Shown: positions 24,086 to 33,253 of the stretch, one piece after another
Position numbering within the stretch: position 1 is the first letter of the stretch
How the letters are laid out: the number at the start of each line of letters is the position of its first letter
Assembly (NCBI GenBank): GCA_944332995.1
Contig: CALVKR010000009.1
Coordinates: 1 to 55,036 of the forward strand
DNA: 55,036 nt
From: an uncultured Clostridia bacterium
Lineage (GTDB): Bacteria; Bacillota; Clostridia; Christensenellales; CAG-917
Reading direction: 5' to 3'
Translations under genes and position numbers: made by a program
Notes under the pieces: model-generated
What the model saw: only the letters and a program-made list of their open reading frames with translations
Told to the model about the DNA's origin: nothing
The model's database searches: none

Positions 24086-25051
24086 AGGCGCAATCCCGAA
24101 AAAGCGGTAGCTTTTGAGGAAGAGGAGCCGCAGGCGTAAAAAGAAACGGCAAGCGTTTCGCTTGCCGTGTTAGCTGTCGCCTTGCGGCGACGATATGGCG
24201 GAGGAAGAGGGATTCGTAAGGAGCGGAGCGACGGAATAGCGAGCATTGCGAGCGTCACTCAATTCGTTTTCCCGATGACAAAGCAAATATAATGGCGAGC
24301 AAATAAAAGCAAAATAAAAAAGCAACCAAAGTTGCTTTTTAATTTTGTGGCTCACAGCGAGCCATTATATGGCGGAGGAAGAGGGATTCGTAAGGAGTGC
24401 GAAAGCACGACGGAATAGCGAGGAGCCTGCTCACGCAAGCCCTGCTTAACGACGAGCGTCACGGGCTCGGAAAGACGACTGTTTACTCAAAACAAACTGC
24501 GTTTGTTTTTTCGTTTTATCGTCGCTTTTCTCGCTCTCCGCAAAAGTAACTTTTGCGGAATTGTATAGGGATAAAAACAACGATTATTATTTTAGCGCCA
24601 AAGGCGCAATCCCGAAAAAGCGGTAGCTTTTGAGGAAGAGGAGCCGCAGGCGTAAAAAGAAACGGCAAGCATTTGCTTGCCGTGTTATATGTCGCCTTGC
24701 GGCGACGCTATGGCGGAGGAAGAGGGATTCGTAAGAAGTGCGAAAGCACGACGGAATAGCGAGGAGCCTGCTCACGCAAGTTCTGCTTAACGACGAGCGT
24801 CACAGGCTTGGAAAGACGACTGTTTACTCAAAACAAACTGCGTTTGTTTTTTCGTTTTATCGTCGCTTTCCTCGCTCTCCGCAAAAGTGACTTTTGCGGA
24901 ATTGTATAGGGATAAAATCAACGATTTTTATTTTAGCGCCAAAGGCGCAACCCCGAAAAAGCGGTAGCTTTTGAGGAAGAGGAGCCGCAGGCGTAAAAAG
25001 AAACGGCAAGCATTTGCTTGCCGTGTTAGCTGTCGCCTTGCGGCGACGATA
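24086..25051 (-). repeat. Tandem array of tRNA-Ser 3'-end units (341-bp period)
   Basis: Three extra copies of the last 21 nt of tRNA-Ser (acceptor 3' strand, CCA and part of the T-arm) lie at 24196-24216, 24370-24390 and 24711-24731; the true copy is 25052-25072. The last two spacings are exactly 341 bp, and units 24370-24710 and 24711-25051 are nearly identical along their length. The first spacing is 174 bp. On the minus strand each tRNA fragment is followed by the same terminator-like hairpin (GGCAAGC/GCTTGCC plus a U run) as the real tRNA. A partial unit begins near 24086. No reading frame with a ribosome site was found. Confidence 0.85.
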
Positions 25052-25140
25052 TGGCGGAGGAAGAGGGATTCGAACCCCCGTGCCCGTGAAGGCAAACGGT
25101 TTTCAAGACCGCCTCGTTATGACCACTTCGATATTCCTCC
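25052..25140 (-). tRNA. tRNA-Ser (anticodon UGA)
   Basis: An 89-nt class II tRNA with acceptor GGAGGAA/TTCCTCC, anticodon loop CTTGAAA (UGA), a long variable arm, T-loop GGTTCGAATCC and an encoded CCA (25052-25054). It is transcribed alone from a promoter about 180 nt upstream. Its 3' end is the boundary of every unit in the downstream array. Confidence 0.97.
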
Positions 25141-25320
25141 ATGTCATATTAAACTTAAACTGTGTTTTTGCCTGAACGTAACCGAGTTGAGCCGTTTAAG
25201 CAAATGGTTTTGCTATATCGTCGGCTGAAAATTGGTTTTAGCGTAGCTTACGGCAAACTCAAAATCTCTTTGCCCTGCCTTGAGGGCGGGATATAATCAA
25301 GTTGCGATTCAAGCGTTGAA

Positions 25321-25349
25321 ATTATATCAAATAGCGATTAAGTTGTCAA
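25321..25349 (-). promoter_or_regulatory. Consensus promoter of tRNA-Ser
   Basis: On the minus strand TTGACA (25344-25349), a 17-bp spacer and TATAAT (25321-25326), both perfect. The start would be near 25314, giving a 5' leader of about 170 nt with a small GC-rich hairpin (CCCTGCCTTGAGGGCGGG, 25274-25291). The remainder of 25141-25523 shows no gene. Confidence 0.78.
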
Positions 25350-25523
25350 CCGATAACGGGCACAATTTGCCTGCCTCCCTTTCGATTGTTTCAATTTAAA
25401 ATTTCAGATTTGATTGATAGGTTTTACATGTTCGCTAAAATTGACTTGATAATGTTTGACGATTGATATACAATTTATAAAAAGTCAAAAATAAGACAGT
25501 GTGTTTAAGGAAAAAGTGGAAAT

Positions 25524-26315
25524 ATGGCATATTACAAGTGTCCCGTTTGCGGGGAAAAACTAAGTTTAAACGGAAATTCATACGTTTGTCCGTCCCGTCA
25601 CACTTTCGACGTGGCAAAGGAAGGCTACGTCAATTTCCTGACGGCAAAAGACAAACACGCCAAAAGTCCCGGCGACAACAAAGAGATGATTTTATCTCGC
25701 AGGGCCATTATGGACGAGGGATATTATCGCCCTATTTCAGACTACGTCACGAGTGAATATTCCTTGGACGGCACAACCGTTTTAGACGTCGGTTGCGGCG
25801 AGGGATATCTGACGAGAGAGATTTCTAAATATTGCTCGTGCTACGGCATCGATATTTCCAAAGAAGCGATACGCCTTTGCGCCAAGGCAGATAAGAAGAT
25901 TTTTTACAGTGTGGCGTCTATGACTCGCCTGCCCTTTTTCGACAACGAATTTGATTTTGTCTTTTCGCTTTTCGCCCCCTATCACGCCGAGGAAATAGCG
26001 AGAGTTTTAAAGGGAGAGTTTATCGTTTGCACGCCGGATAAAAGACATCTTTTCGAGCTGAAAGAAATGCTTTACGATACGCCTGTCGAAAATCCCGAAC
26101 AAGACTATACGCTAAAAGGATTTAAAACGGAAAGGCAGGACAAAGTAAGAGGAACGTTTGCCTCAAACAAACAGAATGTGCTTCCCCTCTTGAAAATGAC
26201 GCCTTACTATTATCGGACACCGCAAAGCGCCATAGAAAAGCTAAGCGAACTCGGCGACGGTTTCAAAAAGGAAATATCGCTTGAATTCGTCATAACAACG
26301 TATAGTAAAGAATAA
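25524..26315 (+). CDS. rlmA: 23S rRNA guanine-N1 methyltransferase, RlmA family
   Basis: 263 residues. The N-terminus has the zinc finger of this family (Cys6, Cys9, Cys22, His26) followed by the hallmark AKEGYVNFL. The SAM-binding core follows: motif I LDVGCGEGYL, then GIDIS. RlmA enzymes methylate N1 of G745 (type I) or G748 (type II, as in the tylosin-resistance protein TlrB) in helix 35 of 23S rRNA. Gram-positive homologues are usually type II, but this cannot be proved here. A weak site, GTGGA, precedes the ATG. It is a single gene ended by a strong terminator. Confidence 0.9.
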   Translation: MAYYKCPVCGEKLSLNGNSYVCPSRHTFDVAKEGYVNFLTAKDKHAKSPGDNKEMILSRRAIMDEGYYRPISDYVTSEYSLDGTTVLDVGCGEGYLTREISKYCSCYGIDISKEAIRLCAKADKKIFYSVASMTRLPFFDNEFDFVFSLFAPYHAEEIARVLKGEFIVCTPDKRHLFELKEMLYDTPVENPEQDYTLKGFKTERQDKVRGTFASNKQNVLPLLKMTPYYYRTPQSAIEKLSELGDGFKKEISLEFVITTYSKE

Positions 26316-26318
26316 AAC

Positions 26319-26344
26319 AAAAAACGCACACCGTGCGTTTTTTT
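26319..26344 (+). terminator. Terminator of rlmA
   Basis: Stem AAAAAACGCAC/GTGCGTTTTTT with loop ACC and seven T, starting 4 nt after the rlmA stop. Confidence 0.85.
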
Positions 26345-26491
26345 ATCTATTTTATATTTTTCGTAGGGTCTTTTTTTAATTATTAAACGCCGTAGCCGCA
26401 CTCCAAAGATTTGAGCAAGTTAAAACATTAAACTTGGGTTTAGAGCTTTGGCTTTCAATAGCCTGACAGATTTAAATTGTGTTTACCCTAT

Positions 26492-27826
26492 TTAACTTAT
26501 CGCCTTTTTAATTATCTCGTCTATCTTGGCTTCGTCGAGAACACCCATGGCAAGGCACGCCTCTTTGACGGAAACGTCGTTTTCAAAGGCGTAGTGCACG
26601 ACCTTGGCGGACATATCGTAACCGATATACGGGCTGAACGCCGTGGCAAGCATAAGAGTATTGTTTAAATATTCTTTCATTTTTTTGAGGTTTGGCTTTA
26701 TGCCTTCCGCACAGTGAATTTTAAAGCTGTCGACCGCCTGAGTGAGCAGCTTTGTCGACTCGTAAATTTTTAAAGCAATGACGGGCATAAACACGTTAAG
26801 CTCGAAATTGCCCTGGCTTGCCGCCAAAGACACTGCCGTATCGTTTCCTATGACGGAGCAGGCAACCATGGTGACAGCCTCGCATTGAGTGGGATTTACC
26901 TTGCCCGGCATAATGGAGCTACCCGGTTCGTTTGCGGGAATGGTTATTTCGCCTATTCCGCAACGGGGACCGCTTGCGAGCCATCGGACGTCGTTTGCGA
27001 TTTTCATCATTGAAGCGGCAAGGTTTTTGAGCGCTCCGTGATAGAGAAGCAAAGCGTCTTTAAACGCCAACGCATGATATTTGTTGGGACTTTCAAAAAA
27101 CTTTTCGCCTGTAAAAGAAGAAAGTTCCTCAACGGCGTATTTTGCATAGCCTTCGGGAGTGTTGATGCCGCTACCGACAGCCGTTCCTCCGAGAGGCAAA
27201 ACTCTGACCTTTTCCAAAGCGTTCAGTATCGCTTCCTTTGCCTGTTCGAGAGCGAATCTCCACGCAGATATTTCTGCGGAAAATTTCACGGGCGTGGCGT
27301 CCTGAAGATGCGTTCTGCCCACTTTGACTATTCCGTCGTATTCCTTTTCAAGTTTTTTGAAAGTCAGGCAAAGAGAGTCGACGCAGCCGATAAGTTTTTT
27401 TGAATTTAACACCGCCATCACGTGAATAGCCGTGGGGAACACGTCGTTGGTGCTTTGGCTCATATTGCAATCGTCGTTCGGGTGGACGCCGGCAAGATGT
27501 GCGAGCACCTCGTTTACGTTCATATTCGTTTGCGTTCCGCTTCCCGTCTGATAGACGACCAACGGGAAAGAATCTGCGTAATCGGCGCCGAGCACCTTAT
27601 CGCATGCGTCGCATATTCTTTTGCATTTATCTTCGCTAAGTTTACCCGCCTTAAAATTCGCCTTTGCTGCGCACCTTTTTACGGTAACGATTGCCCTTAT
27701 CATATCGTAGGGCATCTTTTCGCCTATGACGAAATTTTCAAGGCTTCTTTGAGTTTGCGCTCCCCAAAGTTTATCCGCTTCGACTTTGACCTCGCCGAGG
27801 CTGTCCTTTTCAATCCTATACTCCAT
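26492..27826 (-). CDS. fumC: Fumarate hydratase class II
   Basis: 444 residues. The fumarase/aspartase superfamily signature is GSSIMPGKVNPTQCEA; the TQCEA continuation is typical of FumC rather than aspartase. Other landmarks are GSGTQTNMNVNEV, the catalytic-site THLQDATP loop and MSQSTNDVFPTAIH. It interconverts fumarate and malate without an Fe-S cluster and works as a cytosolic tetramer. The start at 27826 overlaps the end of the esterase gene by 11 nt, so both are on one mRNA. No other citric-acid-cycle gene is nearby, so a role in fumarate recycling or a partial cycle is inferred. Confidence 0.94.
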   Translation of the reverse strand: MEYRIEKDSLGEVKVEADKLWGAQTQRSLENFVIGEKMPYDMIRAIVTVKRCAAKANFKAGKLSEDKCKRICDACDKVLGADYADSFPLVVYQTGSGTQTNMNVNEVLAHLAGVHPNDDCNMSQSTNDVFPTAIHVMAVLNSKKLIGCVDSLCLTFKKLEKEYDGIVKVGRTHLQDATPVKFSAEISAWRFALEQAKEAILNALEKVRVLPLGGTAVGSGINTPEGYAKYAVEELSSFTGEKFFESPNKYHALAFKDALLLYHGALKNLAASMMKIANDVRWLASGPRCGIGEITIPANEPGSSIMPGKVNPTQCEAVTMVACSVIGNDTAVSLAASQGNFELNVFMPVIALKIYESTKLLTQAVDSFKIHCAEGIKPNLKKMKEYLNNTLMLATAFSPYIGYDMSAKVVHYAFENDVSVKEACLAMGVLDEAKIDEIIKKAIS

Positions 27827-28721
27827 AACTTTTAAAAAACTCCAGCATATTATTCGTTACAAACTCGCTCTCTTCCCAAAGAGGAAAGATGACGGGATAT
27901 ACGTGATTTAATTTGTGTTTTTTGCTTTTGAGGTCGCAGAGTTCGTTTTCCACACCCCTGTCGTCCAAAACCTGCTTGAACGACAAGACCTGCCCTCTCA
28001 TAAAATCTTTTTCGCCTGTCGCCATAAATACCGGCGGAAAAGACTCTACCTTGCAATTTTTAATCGTAGCGTAAGGTACAAACTTGTTTGACTTATAATC
28101 GTTTCCGAAAAAGGATTTCAGAAAAAATCGGACGGCGGGAATTTTAAGTCGCTTGCGGTAATATTCGATATCGAACACGCCGCAGATAAAGCCTGCCGCT
28201 TTAAAATCAATTTTACCGTCAAAGCCAAGCTCGCTTTTCAGCTTCTCGTCGCATTTGACGGCAAGTGCCATAGCGGCGAGATGTGCGCCTGCGCTGTCGC
28301 CTACGATATAGGCGTTTTCAAGATCGAAACCGTATTTTTCGGCGTTATCGTAAACCCACTTCTCGGCCATAAACAAATCGGACAGATTGTTGGGAAAAAC
28401 TCCGCCTTTGAGCAACAGCCTGTATGAAATATTTACGACTTTATATCCCTTTGCGGCAATCTCCATGCAATAGTATTTGTTGATATCCTTAGTGCCGTAA
28501 TACCATGCGCCTCCGTGCACGTCTATTATGACGGGGAGTTTTTCGTTTAGCTTTCCCTCGGGATAATATACGTCAAGCAGATTATACAGCTTATCCGAGC
28601 CGTATAAAACGTCGAAAGCGCACTCCACCCCGCTCGGAGGCGATTGCGCTTTAAGACGTTTTGTATCTATTTTGTTTACCATGCCGCAAAACTTGTTTAC
28701 GGCGAACTCGTGAAATCCCAT
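27816..28721 (-). CDS. Alpha/beta hydrolase, esterase (HSL/BD-FAE type)
   Basis: 301 residues. The oxyanion-hole motif HGGAWYYG (about residue 70), nucleophile elbow GDSAGAH, acid in TGEKDFM and histidine near NHVYPV make a complete catalytic set. Enzymes of this class split small esters such as acetylated or feruloylated sugars, or acyl lipids. There is no signal peptide, so it should be cytosolic. A near-perfect promoter (28739-28767) lies so close that the leader is only about 11 nt, with no ribosome site. It is first in an operon with fumC, which shows no metabolic link. Confidence 0.87.
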   Translation of the reverse strand: MGFHEFAVNKFCGMVNKIDTKRLKAQSPPSGVECAFDVLYGSDKLYNLLDVYYPEGKLNEKLPVIIDVHGGAWYYGTKDINKYYCMEIAAKGYKVVNISYRLLLKGGVFPNNLSDLFMAEKWVYDNAEKYGFDLENAYIVGDSAGAHLAAMALAVKCDEKLKSELGFDGKIDFKAAGFICGVFDIEYYRKRLKIPAVRFFLKSFFGNDYKSNKFVPYATIKNCKVESFPPVFMATGEKDFMRGQVLSFKQVLDDRGVENELCDLKSKKHKLNHVYPVIFPLWEESEFVTNNMLEFFKSYGV

Positions 28722-28738
28722 AATTTATACCGAAGAAA

Positions 28739-28767
28739 ATTATACACGATTTCATGAGCGTTGTCAA
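28739..28767 (-). promoter_or_regulatory. Consensus promoter of the esterase-fumC operon
   Basis: On the minus strand TTGACA (28762-28767), a 17-bp spacer and TATAAT (28739-28744), both perfect. Confidence 0.8.
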
Positions 28768-28794
28768 TTTTGAATTGACGGGATAAAAAGACCG

Positions 28795-30771
28795 TTATTC
28801 GAGCTCAAACGCTCCCGTGTAGAGCTGATAATATTTGCCCTTTTGCTTGATGAGCTCGTCGTGATTACCTCGCTCGATAATCTCGCCGTGCTCGAGCACC
28901 AAAATGACGTCGGCATTCCTTACCGTCGAAAGGCGGTGCGCTATGACGAAAACCGTTCTGCCCTGCATGAGGTTGTTCAATCCGTTTTCAATGAGTTTTT
29001 CCGTTCTCATATCGATAGAGGAAGTCGCTTCGTCCAAGATGAGCACGGGCGGATCCGCAATGAGCGCCCTCGCTATATTGATAAGCTGACGCTGACCTTG
29101 CGAAAGGTTGGAGCCGTCCGCCGTCAAAACCGTGTCATATCCCTCGGGCAAGTGAGAAATGAAATAGTCGGCGTTGGCGAGTTTCGAAGCCTTTAAAACT
29201 TCCTCGTCGGTGGCGTCGAGCTTGCCGTAACGGATATTTTCTCTGACCGTATCGGTAAAGAGGTGCGTATCCTGCAAGACGATAGACATGGAGTGTCTTA
29301 AATCGGCTTTTTTGATTTTAGTTATGTTTATTCCGTCGTAACGTATCTTGCCGTCAGGCACGTCGTAAAATCTGTTGATGAGGTTGGTGATAGTGGTCTT
29401 ACCTGCACCTGTCGAGCCTACAAGCGCAACCGTCTGTCCGTCGTGCGCCCAGAGGCTGATATCTTTCAAAACCGTCTTGTCGGGATTGTATCCGAACGTT
29501 ACTTCGTCGAACTGCACTTCTCCGTTGAGCTTTACGAGCGTCGTGGTTCCGTCCGCCTTATGGAAGTGCTTCCACGCCCAGACACCGGTGCGCTCGGGGC
29601 ATTCTGTAAGATTGCCCTTTTCGTCCTCGGTAACGTTTACGAGCGTAACGTAACCTTGGTCGTCTTCCGGCTTTTGGTCGATTATATCGAATATTCTGTT
29701 TGCGCCTGCCACCGCCATAAGGATAATGTTAATCTGCTGCGACATCTGCGATATGGGCATGCTGAACTGTCTTGAAAAGAGCAAGAATGCGGTGAGCGTT
29801 CCATACGTTATGCCTCCCACGCCGAACACGGCGAGGACTCCGCCCAAAACGGCGGTAATGGCAAAGTTGATATACGAAAGGTTGCCCAAGATAGGCATCA
29901 ATATGTTTGCGTAAGTGTTTGCCGCCCGTCCCGCTCTCTGAAGGCTGTCGTTCACGTTGTCGAAATCGATTTTTTCAAATTCCTCGTGATTGAACACTTT
30001 GACGACTTTTTGCCCCTCGATATGTTCTTCGATAAAGCCGTTCGTCTTGCCGAGTTGCATTTGCTGAGCCATAAAGTATCTGCTCGAGCGACCGCCTATC
30101 TTGCTGACGAGAAAGAACATGACTGCAAGCATTATGATTATCGTAGCCGTAAGGAGCGGACTTAAAACCATCATTGCGATAAAGATAGCCACGATAGTGA
30201 GAGTTGACGAAACGAGTGTGGGCAGTCCGTTAGTCAGAAATTCTCTGACGGTATCGGTATCGTTGGTGTAGCAGCTCATAATATCGCCGTGCGTATGCGT
30301 GTCGAAATACCTGATGGGAAGCTTTTGCATATGCTCGAACATCTCGTTTCTGAGGTTTTCCAAAATTTTGGAGGAAGCATAAACGCCTATCCTGTTTGCT
30401 CCGTACGTGGACATACCGCCGACTAAGTATATAGCCGCCATAACGCAAATCATGCTGATAAACTGCGAATAGGCAACCGTTCCCGTGCCTTCAGCCAAGG
30501 GGATAATGAAGTTGTCGATAACGGTAGAAAGCAACACCGTTCCCGCCACGTTTGCGCCGACGTTGAGGACGTAGAAAATAGCGATGAGGATATAACAGCC
30601 TTTATATTTTGCCATTTCCTTGAAGATACGCTTTATGACGCCCGTCATGTGCTGACGCTTCGCCTTGCGTTGCTTTTTATATTCCGCCTTTTCTTCGGGC
30701 GAGAGCGCTTTATACTGCTGTCTTGTCATTTTGCCGAATTTCTGCTGAGGGCTAAATTTTTCTTCGCTCAT
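28795..30771 (-). CDS. ABC exporter half-transporter (canonical ATP site partner)
   Basis: 658 residues: a basic N-terminal tail (about 1-40), six membrane helices (about 50-350), and an ATPase with Walker A GSTGAGKTT, signature LSQGQRQL, Walker B ILDEATSSID with the catalytic Glu, and the switch His in IAHRLS. About 50 extra residues sit between the membrane part and the ATPase (around residues 385-430). It starts one base after the stop of the other half-transporter gene, so the two should form a heterodimer of the LmrCD/BmrCD type. Such pumps export drugs, lipids or peptides; the substrate here is unknown. Confidence 0.93.
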   Translation of the reverse strand: MSEEKFSPQQKFGKMTRQQYKALSPEEKAEYKKQRKAKRQHMTGVIKRIFKEMAKYKGCYILIAIFYVLNVGANVAGTVLLSTVIDNFIIPLAEGTGTVAYSQFISMICVMAAIYLVGGMSTYGANRIGVYASSKILENLRNEMFEHMQKLPIRYFDTHTHGDIMSCYTNDTDTVREFLTNGLPTLVSSTLTIVAIFIAMMVLSPLLTATIIIMLAVMFFLVSKIGGRSSRYFMAQQMQLGKTNGFIEEHIEGQKVVKVFNHEEFEKIDFDNVNDSLQRAGRAANTYANILMPILGNLSYINFAITAVLGGVLAVFGVGGITYGTLTAFLLFSRQFSMPISQMSQQINIILMAVAGANRIFDIIDQKPEDDQGYVTLVNVTEDEKGNLTECPERTGVWAWKHFHKADGTTTLVKLNGEVQFDEVTFGYNPDKTVLKDISLWAHDGQTVALVGSTGAGKTTITNLINRFYDVPDGKIRYDGINITKIKKADLRHSMSIVLQDTHLFTDTVRENIRYGKLDATDEEVLKASKLANADYFISHLPEGYDTVLTADGSNLSQGQRQLINIARALIADPPVLILDEATSSIDMRTEKLIENGLNNLMQGRTVFVIAHRLSTVRNADVILVLEHGEIIERGNHDELIKQKGKYYQLYTGAFELE

Positions 30772-30772
30772 C

Positions 30773-32587
30773 TTATTCCACCCCCTGTTTTTGCAAATTG
30801 TAAACTTCCTGATATATCTCGTTGGATTTTAAAAGTTCGTCGTGCGTTCCCACCCCGACTATCTCGCCGTCGTTGAGCACGATAATTCTGTCGGCGTCGG
30901 CGACGGACGTAACTCTCTGCGCTATGATAAACACGGTAATGTGATTGAATTTATCCTTTAGCGCCTCTCTTATCTTTTTATCGGTAGCAGTATCGACTGC
31001 CGACGTGGAGTCGTCGAGTATCATTATTTTGGGGTGCTTCAACAGTGCCCTCGCTATACAGAGTCTTTGCTTCTGACCGCCGGACACGTTGACGCCGCCC
31101 TGTCCGAGGTCGGTTTGATATCCTTGAGGGAAAGACTCGATAAAATCGTGCGCCTGCGCCACACGGCAGACTTCGTATATTTCCTCGTCGGTGGCGTTCT
31201 CGTTGCCCCACTTCAAATTGTCCTTTATCGTTCCGGAAAAGAGGACGTTTTTCTGCAATACCATGGCGACGGAATCACGGAGATTTTTGAGCGAATATTC
31301 CCTGACGTCGTGTCCGCCAACCTTTACGCTTCCGCTGAGAACGTCGTAAAGACGGGGTATGAGCTGAACGAACGTGCTTTTCGACGAGCCCGTTCCGCCG
31401 ATAATACCGATAGTTTCGCCCGACTTGATTTTGATATTGGTCTTTTTAAGGTTTAAATTGTCCTTGTTTTTGCTGTAAGAAAATTCGACGTCCTCGAATT
31501 CCACGTCGCCGTTTTCGACGATAAGCGATTTATCGGCGTTGTCGTCGGTAATATCGATTTTTTCGTCGAACACTTCGACTATACGCTGAGCGCTCGCCCT
31601 CGACATAACAATCATAATCATGACGAAACCTATCATCATGAGCGAGGTGAGAATTTGCGTAATATACGAAATAAACGCCGTCAGGTCGCCGTAATCCATT
31701 CTGCCGGCAATAATTTTGTTTCCGCCGAAATAGGTAGTCAAAATCATACAGGTGTATACGACGAGTTGCATGACCGGCATTGCTATGACAATCATTTTTT
31801 CCGCCTTAAGCTGAAGCCTTTGACATTCCGAGGAAACCTGCCTGAATTTTTCCGTTTCGTGGTCCTCTCTGACAAAAGACTTTACAACTCTTATTGCCGT
31901 GAGGTTTTCCTGAGTGGTGATGTTGAGTTTGTCGTATTTTTTGAGCATTGCCAAAAATCTCGGGAAGCCTATTGCGGCAAGCGAGGCGAGCGTTATTGCC
32001 AGCACAGGCACCGCTCCGAGGAATATCAGGGCGAGTTCGCCGTCTATCGTGACAGCCATGAGTATGGCGAGCACGAGCATGACGGGCGCTCTGAAACATA
32101 TCCTCAAAAACATCATGTAAGTATTCTGCACGTTGGTAACGTCGGTCGTGAGCCTCGTGACCAAAGAAGCCGTGCTGAATTTATCCATATTCAAAAACGA
32201 AAAGTCCTGAATCTTGTAAAACTCTTTTCTTCTGACGTTCCTGCCGAATCCCGTAGCGGCGACGGCGGCAAATCTACCGGAAAGTATACCGCAGCAAAGC
32301 GAACAGATAGCCATTGCCACCATTATCGCTCCCACCGTGCATATATAGGCTATACGGTCGGTCATAGTGAAGAAATAGACGTCCAAATTGCCGAAAGTCA
32401 AAATCAAACTGTATGCGCTCAGCTTAGTATCCATTCCCACGTTTATAATCTGCGCCATGAGCAACGGGATGAGCACTTCAAAAATAACTTCAAAAACTAT
32501 AAAGAAAGGAGCAAGGAACGAGGCTTTTTTATATTCCCCGACGCACCCCAAAAGTTTTTTTAACGTGTGTCTTTTTTCTTTTTTCAT
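30773..32587 (-). CDS. ABC exporter half-transporter (degenerate ATP site partner)
   Basis: 604 residues: six membrane helices, then an ATPase with Walker A GGTGSSKST, signature VSGGQKQR and Walker B ILDDSTSAVD. The catalytic Glu after Walker B is replaced by Asp, and the switch position reads IAQRV with Gln for His. These changes are the mark of the inactive-site subunit in heterodimeric exporters. It is first in the two-gene operon and has its own promoter; AGGTG lies 7 nt before the ATG. Confidence 0.93.
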   Translation of the reverse strand: MKKEKRHTLKKLLGCVGEYKKASFLAPFFIVFEVIFEVLIPLLMAQIINVGMDTKLSAYSLILTFGNLDVYFFTMTDRIAYICTVGAIMVAMAICSLCCGILSGRFAAVAATGFGRNVRRKEFYKIQDFSFLNMDKFSTASLVTRLTTDVTNVQNTYMMFLRICFRAPVMLVLAILMAVTIDGELALIFLGAVPVLAITLASLAAIGFPRFLAMLKKYDKLNITTQENLTAIRVVKSFVREDHETEKFRQVSSECQRLQLKAEKMIVIAMPVMQLVVYTCMILTTYFGGNKIIAGRMDYGDLTAFISYITQILTSLMMIGFVMIMIVMSRASAQRIVEVFDEKIDITDDNADKSLIVENGDVEFEDVEFSYSKNKDNLNLKKTNIKIKSGETIGIIGGTGSSKSTFVQLIPRLYDVLSGSVKVGGHDVREYSLKNLRDSVAMVLQKNVLFSGTIKDNLKWGNENATDEEIYEVCRVAQAHDFIESFPQGYQTDLGQGGVNVSGGQKQRLCIARALLKHPKIMILDDSTSAVDTATDKKIREALKDKFNHITVFIIAQRVTSVADADRIIVLNDGEIVGVGTHDELLKSNEIYQEVYNLQKQGVE

Positions 32588-32610
32588 GTAATCACCTAAC
32601 GATACATATC

Positions 32611-32638
32611 ATTTTAAACAAAAAAAATATATAGTCAA
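32611..32638 (-). promoter_or_regulatory. Promoter of the heterodimeric ABC exporter operon
   Basis: On the minus strand TTGACT (32633-32638), a 16-bp spacer rich in T, and TAAAAT (32611-32616). Confidence 0.6.
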
Positions 32639-32849
32639 GCAAGAAAAGCCTGTTTTTAATCATTTTAATTGCTGTATTTATATATTATATATATAAGAAA
32701 TATCCCCAAACGAACGGATATATGCCAAACTTTTACCTAAATTTCACGCTGTTCGTCCCAAAAATGCCATTTCCTTTACGCAAAATTTCCATAGTGAGCA
32801 AGGCAAAAGACGATGCCGCCTTAAGTTTTAAAATCCGTCACGCATTGCG

Positions 32850-32878
32850 TTGACTTTTTTTATGGAAATATATATATT
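32850..32878 (+). promoter_or_regulatory. Promoter of a small gene, placed for a leaderless mRNA
   Basis: TTGACT (32850-32855), a 17-bp spacer and TATATT (32873-32878). Six bases separate the -10 box from the ATG at 32885, the same arrangement as at the Sel1 gene. Confidence 0.6.
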
Positions 32879-32884
32879 TAAGCT

Positions 32885-33055
32885 ATGATAAAACTAATAT
32901 TAAACTCAAAAGAGGCGACGTTTGAAAACGTCTTAAAAGCGGTAAATTTTGTGGCATTTGAACACTATCCGCTGACGGTGGAATTTGCCGACAAAAAAGA
33001 GGTTTTTTCCTCGTTTGACGACGCTAAAGACTTTCTGCTTTCGCTTGATTTATAA
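32885..33055 (+). CDS. Small protein of unknown function (56 residues)
   Basis: Reads MIKLILNSKEATFENVLKAV followed by NFVAFEHYPLTVEF and ending DDAKDFLLSLDL. Codon choice (GCG, ACG, CTG, CCG, GAC) is like that of the neighbouring genes and unlike the AT-rich flanks, and a well-formed promoter points into it. The protein is soluble, mixed alpha/beta and acidic at the end. No signal peptide or membrane helix is present. No ribosome site precedes the ATG, so leaderless translation is predicted. I do not recognise the family. Confidence 0.6.
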   Translation: MIKLILNSKEATFENVLKAVNFVAFEHYPLTVEFADKKEVFSSFDDAKDFLLSLDL

Positions 33056-33253
33056 AATTTAAAACGCTGTATCCTGTCACGCAACAATCACAACACAACG
33101 TGTGGGCAGATATAAAATTCAATAGCGGCAGTTCCGACCATTTTATCAAAACATGTTATATCCGATATGCGGCCATACCTATAAACTGCAAGCGATATCG
33201 GCCGTCATTGCAATCAGAAAAGCTGATGTCGCATATATGTATTTTCTTCGGTA
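33056..33253. other. Intergenic, no gene seen
   Basis: No ribosome site, promoter or coding pattern was found on either strand up to the terminator at 33254. Confidence 0.5.

Noticed and set aside
24170..24390. Extra tRNA-Ser genes in the array
   Set aside because: Only the last 21 nt of the tRNA are present in each copy; no anticodon arm, D-arm or 5' acceptor strand follows.
26492..27826. Aspartate ammonia-lyase instead of fumarase
   Set aside because: The signature continues as NPTQCEA, the fumarase form, not the aspartase form.
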